Shown: positions 34,464 through 46,463, counted from the first letter of the stretch. The stretch: DNA of 64,000 nucleotides from Omphiscola glabra (GCA_964017045.1 OZ024807.1:15241941-15305940), one strand, 5' to 3'. The notes: generated by a model not told the origin, from the letters alone. Translations and numbers: made by a program.

Positions 34464-36606
34464 ACGTTTAAACGTTTTGGACACTCTATAAATTAGCTCA
34501 CACCTCCTTTTTCTCTCGACTTGCCCATTTCATGACACGATGGTCAGAGCATGTATTTTTAAACCCTTTTATTGTAACCTCGTTTTATGTTCGTGTGTTT
34601 AATGCAGCAATCTCCGGACGGCTAATTGACCCACCATCCTATCGAACTGAAGCTTGGCACATAGACACGTTGCCGTCGCAACCCCAACGACCTACCCCGA
34701 AAAATAAGTTTGTCCTGTTTTTCAAAGGGAAATTGAATGAAATATGATATGTTTCACGGATGCATGTTTTGGTGTGGAGATTAATTGTGTAGATTAAATG
34801 TGTAGCTATGTGTTTTGTATTTGCGACGTATTTGGGGATTTAGTAAAAATGAAATGTGTTTTTGAAAGGGGAAAATGAAGGAAATATGAAACGTGTTTTC
34901 GCCAGGAGTTTAATCACTTACATACCCGCTTCTTAATAAATGATAAATCACATACAATTGCATAAATGGGAAAATATATGCATGTAAAAGATTTATACGA
35001 AACACTTTTTTTAAGGGGTTGTATAATTATGTGATGAATTTATTAAACGTACTGCTATTAAAAAAATGTATCGTCCAACGGAATCGATCTAGACAAAAGA
35101 ATGACATCGGGATACTACTTTGTATAGATCCATTTTTAAACAATAAATTAAATTAGGAGTGGGTAAAGTGTTGAGACCCCGTTTCAAGCCACAACTTTCT
35201 GACTTCAAAATTACATATTACCATCTTCCCTCGACCAACTGCCACTCCTCTCTCACCCCCCTCCTAAAAAAATGGGGGAAAAAACCAAATTGACCGCGCG
35301 GGTTTACCGCGGACATTTCATCCCTCAGGTGGAGATAATCTCATTTCTGACCGCGGCTCGGGGCACTTCTGGTCCGTGCTCTAAAGACGTTATTTGACGC
35401 TGCACTAAAGACGTTATGTGGCGCTGTCCACGGAAGCAGGGAATGAGCTATCTGGATTATACTGGATGGCGTTGGCCCGTATATGACGTCATAACCTCTG
35501 TCAATGCACATGCGTTAGACATCTTGCAGCTCATGACGTTTCGCATCCGTTCATATTCCCTATCCAGGTAACGCGTACAATTTCCAGCTAGTGAACAAAT
35601 ACAACACAGCGCTAATTAATCAACATAACATTCAAAACAATGAATATCTTCCTTCTCTATTTTGACCTGCAGTATAAAATCGTTGGGCTATTTGACCAGC
35701 TCAAGATGAAGCTGCTCTATTTGGGGTTAACTTACTCCCTCTCTTTATACTCATACACACATCTGTCACACTCTTGGCCATTAGTTATCGTGCTTATAAA
35801 TCTTCTCATACACCTCTGTGACGATGTAGGTTCGTTTGTAACCGTTCCATAAATCTCTTGCGGTGATGGCTTCTTTGCCCTTTTCCTTTTTTTCCCCTAT
35901 CTTTTTTCTTCGAGAAACTTTTTCCCGCGTGTCACCATCTCGACGCGGGAGCCGCAGGGAGACATCGTTAGATGCAATCGCCGTGTCAATAGATCAGATG
36001 GTGTTAGCTCGAACCCAATTGATTCACGCCACTGGGCCTGGCATCGGCGATGGCTGTTTTTACAAGGCGGGCAATTGCCAGGCCGTGTCGCACCCCCCGG
36101 CATTAAACCGGATGTTGACGACCTGGATGACATATTACTTGGCCGTTTTTGTGTGTGTGTGCAATCAGCGTTTTTTGTGGGCGTGTGTGTCCGCCAGCTT
36201 GATTTTGCTTGATTGATAGGAATCCGATACAAGTTTTGATTTGCAGCAAACTGTAAAAAACAACAAGTTTGTAATAATCAAGATGTTATTTCTTTGTATG
36301 AGAAATGAAATAAAAGTAAATCTATCAGCTCCCTTCAACCATCCATGCAATCCATTCAACGATTTCTCAAGCCATTCATTCGTTTAATCGATCAGTCCGC
36401 CATCCATCATCGCATGTTCATCTCTTCGTTAATCCATCAATCCATCCATCATCATACGTTCATCCATCTACCTGTAAAGCCATCAAAGCCATCCTATCCA
36501 TTGGTGTATCATATTTCTGTTTATTCACTTCTCTGCCTCTCTCACTGAGAAACAAAACAATCACGAGAAACACGATAAAACAATAAATATTTATTGAGCT
36601 TTAGAG
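34464..36606. other. Non-coding DNA, including a GC-richer patch with a CRE motif
   Basis: Around 35290-35600 the composition is less AT-rich. It includes a palindromic TGACGTCA (35484-35491), a duplicated 24-bp segment (ctaaagacgttat.., 35379-35426) and a CAGGTAA donor-like site near 35567. This could be a promoter or an unspliced exon, but no coding frame supports it. Frames at 35863-36216 look like chance. A catcc-type microsatellite lies at about 36400-36475. Confidence 0.35.
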
Positions 36607-36817
36607 CAGCTTTTCTCAACCTGTTGGTCGTGACCCCTCTGGATGGGGTCGAACGACCCTTACGCAGGGGTCGACTGACCCTTACGCAGGGGTCGACTAA
36701 GACCATCGTAAAACACATAATTGTGAAGTATCAACGAAAATAATTTATAGCTGGTGGTCACCACAACATGAGAACTGTACTCAAGGATCGTGGTATTAGG
36801 AAGATTGAGAACCACAG
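36607..36817 (+). mobile_element. SPIN-like hAT element, copy 2
   Basis: It starts CAGCTTTTCTCAACCTG and ends AGATTGAGAACCACAG. It contains an internal tandem duplication of gacccttacgcaggggtcgac and the landmark blocks taagaccatcg, gaaaacacata and caccacaacatgag. The flanking octamers are ctttagag (left) and ctataata (right). These match at only four positions, so the duplication has decayed or the right flank is altered. The left flank still fits nnnTAnnn. It is the most diverged of the five copies. Confidence 0.75.
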
Positions 36818-37008
36818 CTATAATAAGCGTAGGCTGAAACTTACAACTCTAGCTTAGCGATTACAACCAAACAACAACCTGTAACTAAAATCATTATGAT
36901 TTTTACGACATCAGACTCAGTGTACGTCATTAATGAACTGCTGGCGGCCTTAGAACCGAATCTATAACAATGAAAAATCACACCATGCCAGATTGGACTT
37001 GATCAAAA
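36818..37008. other. Non-coding DNA
   Basis: Nothing recognised. Confidence 0.4.
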
Positions 37009-37205
37009 CGTCCGATACTCACCGCCCTATACTCAACGCTCGATACTCACCGTTCTATACTCACCGTCCTATACTCATCGTCCGATACTCACCGTCCGAT
37101 ACTCACCGTCCGATACTCACCGTCCGATACTCACCGTCCGATACTCACCGTCCGATACTCAACGCTTTATACTCACCGTCCGACACTCTATGCTCGATAC
37201 TCTCG
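37009..37205. repeat. 14-bp tandem repeat, about 14 copies
   Basis: The unit is cgatactcaccgtc, with variants ctatactc, aacgct and catcgt, mainly at the edges. Confidence 0.95.
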
Positions 37206-38636
37206 GTTAATTCGGCATGTCCATTTGTCCACCTCATCTTAGTCTTAACTGTATAAGACGTTTTTTTTTTATGTCAAACACCGCATGGCTATCCATGATC
37301 CGAACCCCGCCCAACATTACGTTTTGGGGTTTGTGGGGGTGGGGTGGGGGTGGAGTACAATGACAAGTAACAATTAAACATTTCTGAACTAGTGCGGACA
37401 AATGTCATGTGTAAATTTCAGCTGATTAGGTTTCTTGGAATGCCAGAAACATTGTATGATGGAACTATCTACCTGTTGCCGTATGAATCAATACCCCACC
37501 ACAATATACACGTGTCATATTAATATTACAATTCTTAAGTTCTTTAAATTTGTCTCAAGTTGGAATCTCAGAGACGATTAGTGATCTAATGTTATATCTT
37601 TTCCTCACAAAAAACATAGCCCGGGGCTTTTTAATCATTAAAAAAAAGAGCTATAGCTAAAAAATCAAAAAATCTATATTAATATAAAGAAAAAAACACA
37701 AGGTTTTGTAAAACTTCTCTTTATCATTTCGAAAACGGAAAGAAATGGACTGATGTTGACCAAGATGGCAGCGGCTTTGGCATTTTTAGATCTGGCTGTA
37801 AAGAACTGTTCAATATTATAGGTGTATGTGTGTTTCTGGGAGTGTGGGGAGTGGCGCATTTGAAGTGGATTGTAACAGAAATGAAGTTCCTCACATTGTG
37901 AAAATTAATCTATTATAGTGATCTGCTTTAAAAAAAAGTCATTCCGAAAATACATGGCGTTGAAGAAGAAATACAAGGTTAGATTTTGACCAAATTCAAA
38001 CCTTTCACCCCCCCCCCCTTTTCCCTTTTGTTTGTTTGTTTGTCCCCCCACTGATTAGTGAACTAATTACTTTGGATAGTAGCACTCCTCTTTTTATTCA
38101 CCGTTTGTGCACCCGCAGCTCAAGTTCTGTGTTGCGTTTTAAGATCTGACATTTTTGAAAGGTATATTTAATGCTTATACCGTTGTGTGCAGCAGTTAGC
38201 AACCTGAACATCGAACGTTCAGCCCCCACGGGAGGAAATGGGGCCGGTGGGGGTGGGGGGTGGACCTAATGTGGCGTGAGTGGTCGGGATGGACAGACCT
38301 GGAAGCGTGCAGACAGATTGATGGTCAGAAAATGGGTGCAAGGGAGTATCGCGTCTGGGACTGGGAGAGTGGGTTCTCTGTTTTAAGCCCCGTTTGATTG
38401 GCGTGGGGCTCTTTAACCTTTTTATGGTTGTGTACGTGGTTCTAATGGAGGCAGGGTGGTGGTGGTCTGGTGGACAAAACAGTGACTTATTATACTTCAA
38501 CCTTTTGTGAGTCTAATGCAAATGAGAAGAATTTCAAGAGATTTTATTTTGTATCTCTAGTAACGCAGTTGGCCGTGGTCAAAATATTGACTCCAGAGTT
38601 CAGTTAAAAAACACCTGCTCTATAAAAAAATGTATT
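37206..38636. other. Non-coding DNA
   Basis: GT-rich and C-rich patches (37318-37352; C run about 38008-38018). No gene or transposon recognised on either strand. Confidence 0.45.
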
Positions 38637-38862
38637 TATCTGACTTTCCAATACACTTGGGCGTTACAAATATGACACTTGGGCAATACAAATATAATAC
38701 TTGGGCAATAAAAATATACTTGGACAATACAAATTTAATACTTGGGCAATAGAAATTTAACACTTGGGAAATACCAATATAACACTTGGGCAATACAAAT
38801 ATAATACCTGGGAAATACCAATATAATACTTGGGCAATACCAATATAATACTTATACAAGTA
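38637..38862. repeat. Irregular 20-22-bp tandem repeat, about 10 copies
   Basis: The unit approximates cttgggcaatacaaatataa, with variants gaaatacc and gacaatac. Confidence 0.85.
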
Positions 38863-38965
38863 TAACATGGCCATATTATTATCATGTGCAAGCATTTTAC
38901 TGTAACAGAAATGTGTGAGATAACTTTTGAGCAAGGACACAATTTTTGTTTTCAAGGGAAGTATG

Positions 38966-39445
38966 ATAGAGAGTAAGGAGAAGGCTAAATGTTGTATTGA
39001 AGGACATCCTATTGCAGTGGATGAAGGGAATTACTGAGATGCTGTATGGTAAGACATTATCTATTGCAGTGAATGGAGAGAGCCACCGACAGGCTGTATT
39101 GGAAGACATCCTATTGCAGTGAATGGAGAGAACCACCAAGAGGCTGTATTAAAGGACATCCTATTGCAGTCAATGGAGAGAACCACCGAGAGGCTATATT
39201 GGAAGACATCCTATTGCAGTGAATGTAGAGAACCACCAAGAGACTGAATGGGAAGACATCCCATTGCAGTGGATCGAGAGAACCACTGAGGGGCTGTATG
39301 GGAAGACATTCTATTGCAGTTGATGGAGAGAACCTCCGAGAAGCTATATGGGAAGACATTATCTATTGCAGTGGAGGGAGAAAATGACACAGGCTGTATG
39401 GGAAGACATTTTATAATGCTGAGGAGGAAGAGAACGACTGAGAGT
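38966..39445. repeat. About 50-bp tandem repeat, about 9 copies
   Basis: The unit approximates ggaagacatcctattgcagt then gaatggagagaaccaccgag and aggctgtatt. One- to two-base indels disturb the frame, so no long forward frame exists. Confidence 0.9.
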
Positions 39446-39628
39446 GAAGGAGAAATCGTGCCGAGCTCAGCACTCCCGTCTCGTCGTGGTGATGACATGT
39501 TTTATCTCGACCCATTCAAAGTTGTATTGTCACCCCTCACACCACACGAGTCTCGCTACTCACGACCCCCCTCCCCACGTTGTCGGCTGGGATACATGCT
39601 TTCTATAAGTATCGATTGAACCAAACAC

Positions 39629-39830
39629 CTACAGCTTCAAGTGTGCGTGTTTCGATGATGGGTGTACATAATCATACTGCTTCACGTGTGCGAATCTCAA
39701 TGTATGCACATATCTACTGCGTCACGTGTGCGAATCTCAATGTAAGCACATAACTACTGCTTCATGTGTGCGAGTTTCAATGTTTGTACACAAACATACT
39801 GCTTCACGTGCGCGAGTCTCAAGTTGGTTT
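39629..39830. repeat. 40-42-bp tandem repeat, 5 copies, with E-box core
   Basis: The unit approximates tactgcttcacgtgtgcgaa then tctcaatgtatgcacata. Three of the five copies keep the palindrome CACGTG; the others read caagtg or catgtg. Confidence 0.85.
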
Positions 39831-40005
39831 ACATATATTTAGTTAAGTACACTGTCGTTTATACGGACTACATAATCATAGACATTAATCAATGCATTAC
39901 ACTACACTGACTTCTATGTGGGACAGTCCGGGGCAACAGTGACTTTGAACTGTCCGAGTCTAAAAATGTTCCCCGTTAAAAAAAAAAAAAGTTTTAAGGA
40001 AAGTG

Positions 40006-40058
40006 TCCGAGACTCCGTGATCGAGACTCCATGGCCGAGATTCCGTTATCGAGACTCC
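40006..40058. repeat. 15-16-bp short repeat, 4 copies
   Basis: The unit approximates tccgagactccgtga. It lies just before the next array. Confidence 0.75.
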
Positions 40059-40063
40059 TAGCA

Positions 40064-40240
40064 CAATGTTTAACTGATAGCAATATATTTAACTCATGGC
40101 AAGATGTTTAACTCATATCGCAATGTTTAACTCATAGCGCAATGTTTAACTCATAGCGCAATGTTTAACTCAAAGCGCAATGTTTAACCCATAGCGCAAT
40201 GTTTAACTCATAGTAAGACGTTCAAATCATAGCAAGTGTT
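40064..40240. repeat. 20-bp tandem repeat, about 8 copies
   Basis: The unit is agcgcaatgtttaactcata, with edge variants agcaatatattt and agcaagatg. Confidence 0.9.
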
Positions 40241-40254
40241 CCCTACATCACTCA

Positions 40255-40436
40255 AATGAATCCACCACTGAACCCACATGTGAACCCACCCATGAACCCA
40301 ACCATGAACCCACCACCGAACCCAACAATCAACCCAACAATCAAAGCAACAATCAACCCAACAATCAACCCAACAATCATAGCAACAATCAACCCAACAA
40401 TCAACCCAGCAATCAACCCAACAATCAACCCACTTT
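40255..40436. repeat. 12-bp tandem repeat, about 15 copies
   Basis: The unit is aacccaacaatc, earlier copies reading aacccaccactg or similar. The predicted Asn/Pro/Thr-rich peptide is an artefact. Confidence 0.9.
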
Positions 40437-41104
40437 AGTTTTATTTATAGATATGTTGTATACCAAGGTGAGTCAACTATAAATGATGTATAGTCTGTAT
40501 GAGGTCGTGGGGGTGGGTGGGTGAGGGTGTACATTTTCACCTTGTCTAGTAGTTCTGTAACGTATTCATTTCCACGTTAAACTATTATTTGGTTCCTCCA
40601 TTGCACATATATGAACGAGACAGCTATTATTTGCAATACCCGATTCCTCGAATGTCTAGGATGTGTACAGTTGACCCCTTCTCTCCCCCACCCCACCCTA
40701 AACAGACGAATTGATGTGGGCAATCATGACCCGCTAGACTTCAGCACCATCGATACAATGATTTTATTATTTTTATTTCTGCGTGTGCATTGTGGTGGTC
40801 TGAATGGGTGGGAGCTAAAGAACACGGTTGAAGAGTGGGAGTTGAACAGTTTTTTTTGGATGAATCGGAGTCGTTTACGCACAACTCCGATACTTCCTGT
40901 GAACAGAACTAAATGTCATTTGAAGTAGTTTATTTTAGTTTAAATGAAGAATGAAGTTTACAAACGTATAGTGCATTCAATTATCTTTCATTTGATACCT
41001 CATTTGGTCTTACAAACCCAACAATAATATTTTAAATAGTTTTTTAATCCCAACCTCTCAATTCTGGTACCCGGGTACCAATAGCCACTTCGTTTCGGTT
41101 TATT
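40437..41104. other. Non-coding DNA
   Basis: A 105-codon frame at 40611-40928 has no recognisable domain and is treated as chance. No other signals. Confidence 0.4.
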
Positions 41105-41452
41105 CACTCATGTCGGGCAACGGTTTATAACCGGTCACGTCGGGCAATGGTTTATAACCGGTTATGTGGGGTAATGGTTTATAACCAGTCACGTCGGGCA
41201 ATGGTTTATAAACGGTCACGTCGTGCAATGGTTTATAAACGGTCATGTCGGGCAATGGTTTATAACCGGTCATGTCGGGCAATGGTTTATAATCGTTTAT
41301 GTCGGGCAATGGTTTATAACCGGTCATGTCGGGCAATGGTTTATAACCGGTCATGTCGGGCAATGGTTTATAACCGGTCATGTCGGGCAACGGTTTATAA
41401 CCGGTCACGTCTGGCAATAGTTTATAATCTGTCATGAAGGGCAATGGTTTCG
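41105..41452. repeat. 27-bp minisatellite, about 13 copies
   Basis: The unit is gtcgggcaatggtttataac plus cggtcat. Edge copies are the most diverged. It is open on both strands because 27 is divisible by 3. Confidence 0.95.
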
Positions 41453-41844
41453 TTGGTTATTGATTTCAGTGTTAACATGTGGACATAATATGACATCTAA
41501 TTGATGCACTTATTTCACTTCGATTATCACATATTCGGAAGATGACATGCAATCTTTAAAGACTTTCAAATGAATGATCGCCATTGCCCTGTTCAGTGGG
41601 CTAAGATTTACCTGGCATTTCTTCCAGTTCTTGCTTAGACAGGATCGATACATTTATTTTGTTGGTACCCTCACGGTCTGGAATTGTTGACACTATTTCA
41701 GTTCAACGGTTTTCGTTTTCAATAGCACACTCAGACAGTGTTGCCATAGTCGACCACACCCAGCAAACACCCCACTCCTTTTAAATCTTAAAAATAAAAT
41801 ACTACTTTTGAGTGGCCACCCAGAGCTGTGATCCCCTATACATA

Positions 41845-42815
41845 TGTTACGGCGAAAGCCCGAAGTTCGACCAGTTCCCGAATCGGCCGGTCATTTCGCA
41901 CTTTGGCCGAGGTGTGTGGCCAATGTCCGATGTACTGGAAATGGCCGGTGCATATGCTACTTGGCCGACCAGTTCGCGAACTGGTGGGAAATCCCTGGCC
42001 AAAATTCAATGTGCGGCACAGCTGTCGGTTCCGGTGTATATGGCCAGTGGGTTCGGAGGGAAAATTACTTGCAGGCAATGTCATAATAAACAAGAAATCA
42101 GGAACAAGAGGTCAGCAGCTCATGCTAGTTTGCAAATTTAAGGTGCCAAGATGCTAAAAAATTCAGATGCAAAATTCCACGCCAGCGAAAGTTGGAGATA
42201 ATGTACGCATCCGTATACCAGATATTGACAGAGGTCGCGGTGATCCACGAAGCGTCATTGCAGTTGTCATGAGCGTCGAGGGCGCTTTCTACACGCTAGG
42301 AACAAAACATGGTGTTCTCAAACAACTGTATTCCAGAAGTGAATTTACCTTTCTACACGAGAAACTGCTCACATTGGCATCCGTGGGCACAGAAGAAAAA
42401 GGCTACACTCGATGCAATTGCACTACCAAGTGCTCAACAAATTGCTGCAAATGTAAAAAAATAACAAACTGCTGTGTAATTCGAAATGTCATAAAAGTTC
42501 ATCTTGTTGTAACAAGTGATGATAGAGATTGGTCATTTACTGTGTTAAACTAATTTGACTTTTTGGCAATTTAGTATAATTAATAATCAATATAATATGA
42601 TTATCATTACAGTATAAAAACACCCAAAATCTTTCAAGACCTTTTTCTTCCGACTTTGGCCGATCGCCCCTTGCCATTTCTCAAACTGCCTGGCCAAATC
42701 CCGAAACCTATAGAAAAGATCGGACATTGGCCGGTCAATGTGATGCAATATTGGTCACTTCCCGATGTGGCCGACCAGTTCCCACTTTGGCCGATTTCGG
42801 GCTTTGGCCGTAACA
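41845..42815 (+). mobile_element. Ginger-like (integrase-type) DNA transposon, internally deleted
   Basis: The ends are inverted: the left starts TGTTACGGCGAAAGCCCGAA and the reverse complement of the right starts TGTTACGGCCAAAGCCCGAA (19 of 20). The subterminal 170 bp on each side are rich in ggccga / tcggcc words, and both contain ggccaatgtccgat. Flanking direct repeats are TATACATA on both sides (41837-41844, 42816-42823). That could be an 8-bp TSD. A 4-bp duplication (cata/tata) is also possible, because the target minisatellite already contains this word. Termini of the TGTNR type and the encoded C-terminal domain suggest the Ginger/TDD group. The integrase core is missing, so the element is non-autonomous. 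Confidence 0.65.
42167..42553 (+). pseudogene. C-terminal fragment of an integrase-type transposase (KRBA2/Ginger-like)
   Basis: 128 codons contain KVGDNVRIRIPDIDRGRGDP, a TLGTKHGVLKQLYSR block and a Cys-rich tail (CNCTTKCSTNCCKCKK). I recognise this order as the C-terminus of proteins annotated in invertebrates as KRAB-A domain-containing protein 2-like, which carry an rve integrase core upstream. Here the same frame extends upstream with a stop at 42155-42157 and family-like residues before it (QQLMLVCKFK). The copy is therefore a broken remnant, not a gene starting at 42167. The integrase DDE core is absent. The domain assignment is from memory of the family. Confidence 0.6.
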
Positions 42816-43040
42816 TATACATAAATTAGCCTGCCACCCAAAGCTGTGATCTCCTATGTCTACACAAAGAGCCTGCCACCAAGAGCTTTGATCTCCTATG
42901 TATACATAAAGAGCCTGCCACCCAGAGCTGTGATCTATGTATACATAAATTAGCCTGCCACCCAAAGCTATGATCTCCTATGTATACATAAAGAGCCTGC
43001 CATCAAGAGCTGTGATCTCCTATGTAAATATAAAGAGCCA

Positions 43041-43960
43041 TTTAAAAAGAATAGGTGTAAAAAAATAAATGTTTCATCAATTTATATTTTTTAATACAAA
43101 CTTTGATTATTCGATAAAAACTAATCTTATCCAAGAGATTACGGTTAAAGCCTACGCCTTGTTGCAGGACTGGTACATTTGTTTCTGTTAAAATGTGTTT
43201 GTGATATTCTCCAGGATTTGACAGGTTCCATGTCTCCTCATCCTGTGCTAATCGTATAGTTGTTCAAATTAGTGAACCGGTGTTTTAATTAGTCAAATGG
43301 AAATGGCCCCATCCAGTGCAGTCTTTGGTTGTCATCATGTATGTCCAAATATACAGTCCCAATTCAGTAACAAGAAATCACCGCTGGTCATCGACCCCCC
43401 CTACCCCGCCGTCCCCCATAACCAGGGTCAGACGACATACTATAGAGTAAAATACCCGAGTAAGGGCCATCCATATATTTTTGTTTTGGGCCTTTCAAAC
43501 TCGTCGAGCCCAAATCCGTTTCTCTCAGAGTTCTCTGATGATATCTTGTGGACATGTCTTGGTCAGAGTTGGGGTAGTGTGTGGGGGTATTGTGTTGGGG
43601 GTAGTGTGTGAGGGTGGTGTGTTGGGGGTAGTGTGTGGTGCATCTTGGGTTTGAATATGGAATCAATGGAATAGTTGACCGAAATGGACAAAAGATAAAT
43701 TGGATTTGTTTGTTAATTTTAAAAAGAAGTCAACAGCTCATAAAAAGGGAAAGCGATAGACAGAGAAAATGAGGGAGAGAGGGGGGATGGGGCGAGGTAG
43801 AGCAACCGAGGGATGGAGGGTAGGGAATGGGAGAGATGGGGGTGGGAAGGGAGGATTATGGAGGGAGATAGTAAAATAAGAGGAGTCAAACCAAGAAAAA
43901 ACATTAAGAAATTGTCACAATGAACCCAGCAGATGGAAAAAAACACTTAGTAGCTCAAAC
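43041..43960. other. Non-coding DNA
   Basis: A GTGTG/GGGGT-rich degenerate repeat at about 43570-43640 and a purine-rich tract at about 43750-43870 (gggagaga words). No gene supported. Confidence 0.45.
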
Positions 43961-43974
43961 CGAAATCGTCCATT

Positions 43975-44520
43975 ATGTAGTTGAGGGCGTCCACATGGGG
44001 TTTGCCTCTTCGTGGCGTGGCAGACTAGTAGGGGGGACTTGTCCACCCGAAGCAAAAAACCCCGGCCAAACGCATGACTCCCAACGCAACGGGAGCAGCG
44101 ACTAACATGATTACATGTTGCCGTTGATGGATATGAGGCTTGGAGGGCGGCCAAAATCCATGCCTATGATTTTAGCTATGCGGCCGTGAGAAAGCCGCTC
44201 CTAGGCAACCGTTTCGTCCCGCCACTACTCGTCCCGACCGAAAGACTCCCAGGGCGGTGGGGGATGGTAACGCAACACCTTCCCTCCGGAGTGGAAGCAA
44301 ACCCGTCCTGACCCACGGGGAGTGGACTGCGGACGCTTTAAACGCAGCGTCATCGGTCTACCGGGCTTCCCCTAGGCATGGGGGGAGTTCCCGGCGCCCT
44401 CCCGCACGGGCTGGTGACAGGGAGACCTTCAGTGCGCTGGCTTGTGTGGGGGCGGGGCGCCGGGGGGCATTAAAAGCTCGCGCTCGACGGCCCACCGACG
44501 CCATCTCCTATGGGACTTTA
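43975..44520. other. GC-rich block of unknown origin, possible retroelement piece
   Basis: About 545 bp of clearly GC-rich sequence with CpG-rich words (ggcggggcgccggggggc at 44450-44468) begins and ends abruptly in AT-rich DNA. No frame reads through it without stops except 44257-44652, which has no recognised domain. The sharp edges suggest an inserted unit such as a LINE 5' UTR or SINE. No TSD or RNA polymerase III boxes were confirmed. Confidence 0.35.
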
Positions 44521-44625
44521 TTAGTAGTTATAAATAATACTTATATTATATTATTGGTCAATTTTCAGCTCGATAGGATGACAGAAAATGTGTCAACTAG
44601 CCGTCCAAAATTTTTGCCAGCACCC

Positions 44626-44797
44626 AGCCAGCCAAAACAAAAACGAATTTAATATAAAGGATTTAATAATAAAAAATGGTTTAGCCAGCCACGAACAAAA
44701 ACGAATTTAATATAAAGGATTTAATAATAAAAAATGGTTTAGCCAGCCACAAAAAAACGAATTTAATATAAAGGATCGAATAAATAAATAATGGCTA
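44626..44797. repeat. 58-bp tandem repeat, 3 copies
   Basis: The unit is agccagccacgaacaaaaac then gaatttaatataaaggattt and aataataaaaaatggttt. The third copy is diverged. Confidence 0.9.
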
Positions 44798-45430
44798 TCT
44801 AAAACGTGATTTAAGTACCGAGTCTTCAGATTTTTAATACTAACGTAATCCGGGGCTGACGCTTTCATTTCTTTGCTTTTTTTTAAAAAGACATAACTAA
44901 CAAGTCGCTGACGCCGTGGAATGGAGGTGGACTTCTCTTTCCGGAATGATGGAGTCATCTCACGTTTGATTAAAAACAGAATATTGGTTTTTATCGACTC
45001 CGCGCTAGATTGGGGTGGGGGGTGTTTAGTCCTGTGTGGTCGCGGTACTAGATTTGGATGGTGGGGGATAGTAGCGGTTTATGGTGGTGGTGGTAGAGGT
45101 GCGGAGGTTGTGGTAGTGCAGGCGTTTAGTTCTGTCTGGTCGTGGTCAACGATTTGATGGCCGAGGGCGAGATGAAGGCGAACATTAAATGTTTAAAAAA
45201 AATTACATCGGCCACATCTTGTCTCTTCGAGAGAGAGAGAGAGAGGGGGGGTACGACGTAAAATGTCTTGCCATCGAATGGTCGTAGTGAAATAAATTGA
45301 TTGATTTCTTCAATGCTGTGGTTCCGAATCTTATAGAAGATGAGCCCGCCCCATTCGCATGTAGTTGTAGTTCTTTATTTCAGTCTAATTCAGTCACGCC
45401 CATCCTCTAAATTTTAGAATTTGTCGGACA
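44798..45430. other. Non-coding DNA
   Basis: GGT/GTGG-rich simple sequence at about 45010-45125 and (GA)n at about 45228-45241. No gene supported. Confidence 0.45.
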
Positions 45431-45643
45431 GTCTAGAGCAGCGGTTCTCACCCTGTGGGTCGCGACCTCTTTGAGGGTCTAACGACCCTTTTACAATAGT
45501 CGTCTAAGGCCATCGGAAAACACATAGGCTCTACAATTGTGAAGTAGCAGCGAACATAATTTTGTATTTGGGGGTCGCCACAACTTGAGGAACTGCATTA
45601 AAGGGTCGCGGCATTAGGAAGGCTGAGAACCACTGGTCTAGAG
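45431..45643 (+). mobile_element. SPIN-like hAT element, copy 3
   Basis: The element spans 45439-45635 (197 bp), from CAGCGGTTCTCACCCTGTG to GGCTGAGAACCACTG. An exact 8-bp TSD, gtctagag, lies at 45431-45438 and 45636-45643. It is one of the best-preserved copies, and its TSD fits nnnTAnnn. Confidence 0.9.
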
Positions 45644-46463
45644 TGTATCTGCATAACTGCACGAACTGGTGCCCAATTTATTTATATTTGTCCTTTTTCT
45701 TTCTTTCACTAATTTTTTTTTTACCGTTTGTGGACTGGCGAGTCTGTTTGGTATAGTTTTAAGAAGCACTGCAACCTGTTCAAAAATTTCTACTGACTTT
45801 AAAAAAAAAAAAAAAAAAAGCGAACACCAATTTAATAATACTGTTTTGAATGAAATTGCAATGACTTGTATGACTTTTTTAAAATTAAATATGTCTTCTG
45901 TACAATGTGATTTATCGAGAAATGTATCACTCGGCAAATAGGATTGGCCTTATGGTTGGGTCCTTTCCGATATCTTAGGGTTTCCTTGATAAAAAGGCGC
46001 TGCCAGCGAGAGGAGCCTACGATTATTCGTCGATGTGCCTGTGCGCAGAGAACGTTGATAACCACTGTTCGATCAGATCGATAGCTGGAAATGATTACAG
46101 TTTGATTGATAAGGCAAATCAGGCTCCATCTTGTAGTCCACTGGTTGGCTTTAAAAAGGAAGTGAGCTCCATCAAAACGCCCCCCCCACTCCCCCCCCCA
46201 CCGCCCTTTTCTTCCTCTTGTTTGATGTTGGACAGATGTTAAAGTCCTGGATTAGTGGCAAGCATTTATTGTCACATGGCAAACGAGCAAGATAACACGG
46301 GTTGTAACGTTGTTCTGTATGTTTGATGCCAACCCTATCAGCGGCTCTGTTACCAGGGACAAATAGAACTCGATGAACTTGATTAACTTGAGTAGAAGTT
46401 GCCGATTCGAAGATCAATCAATATTTTATTTTTGGTGGAGTCAAAAAAAAAAGGGGGGGGGGG
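45644..46463. other. Non-coding DNA with poly-A, poly-C and poly-G tracts
   Basis: A run of about 19 A near 45800-45819, C-rich near 46181-46205, and an A run then a G run at about 46444-46463. Frames across these tracts are artefacts. Confidence 0.45.

Larger units (their letters stand above)
41811..43040. repeat. 42-bp minisatellite, about 6 copies, split by a DNA transposon
   Basis: The unit is agcctgccacccagagctgt then gatctcctatgtatacataa and ag. A partial copy lies at 41811-41844 and five lie at 42828-43040. The element at 41845-42815 sits inside one copy, so the array was already present when the transposon inserted. Confidence 0.85.

Noticed and set aside
35863..36216. 117-codon frame as a gene or exon
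   Set aside because: The N-terminal part translates a T/C-rich tract, no domain is recognisable, and the opposite strand is equally open.
44257..44652. 131-codon frame across the GC-rich block as a protein
   Set aside because: GC-rich DNA has few stops by composition. The frame runs out into AT-rich sequence and shows no domain.
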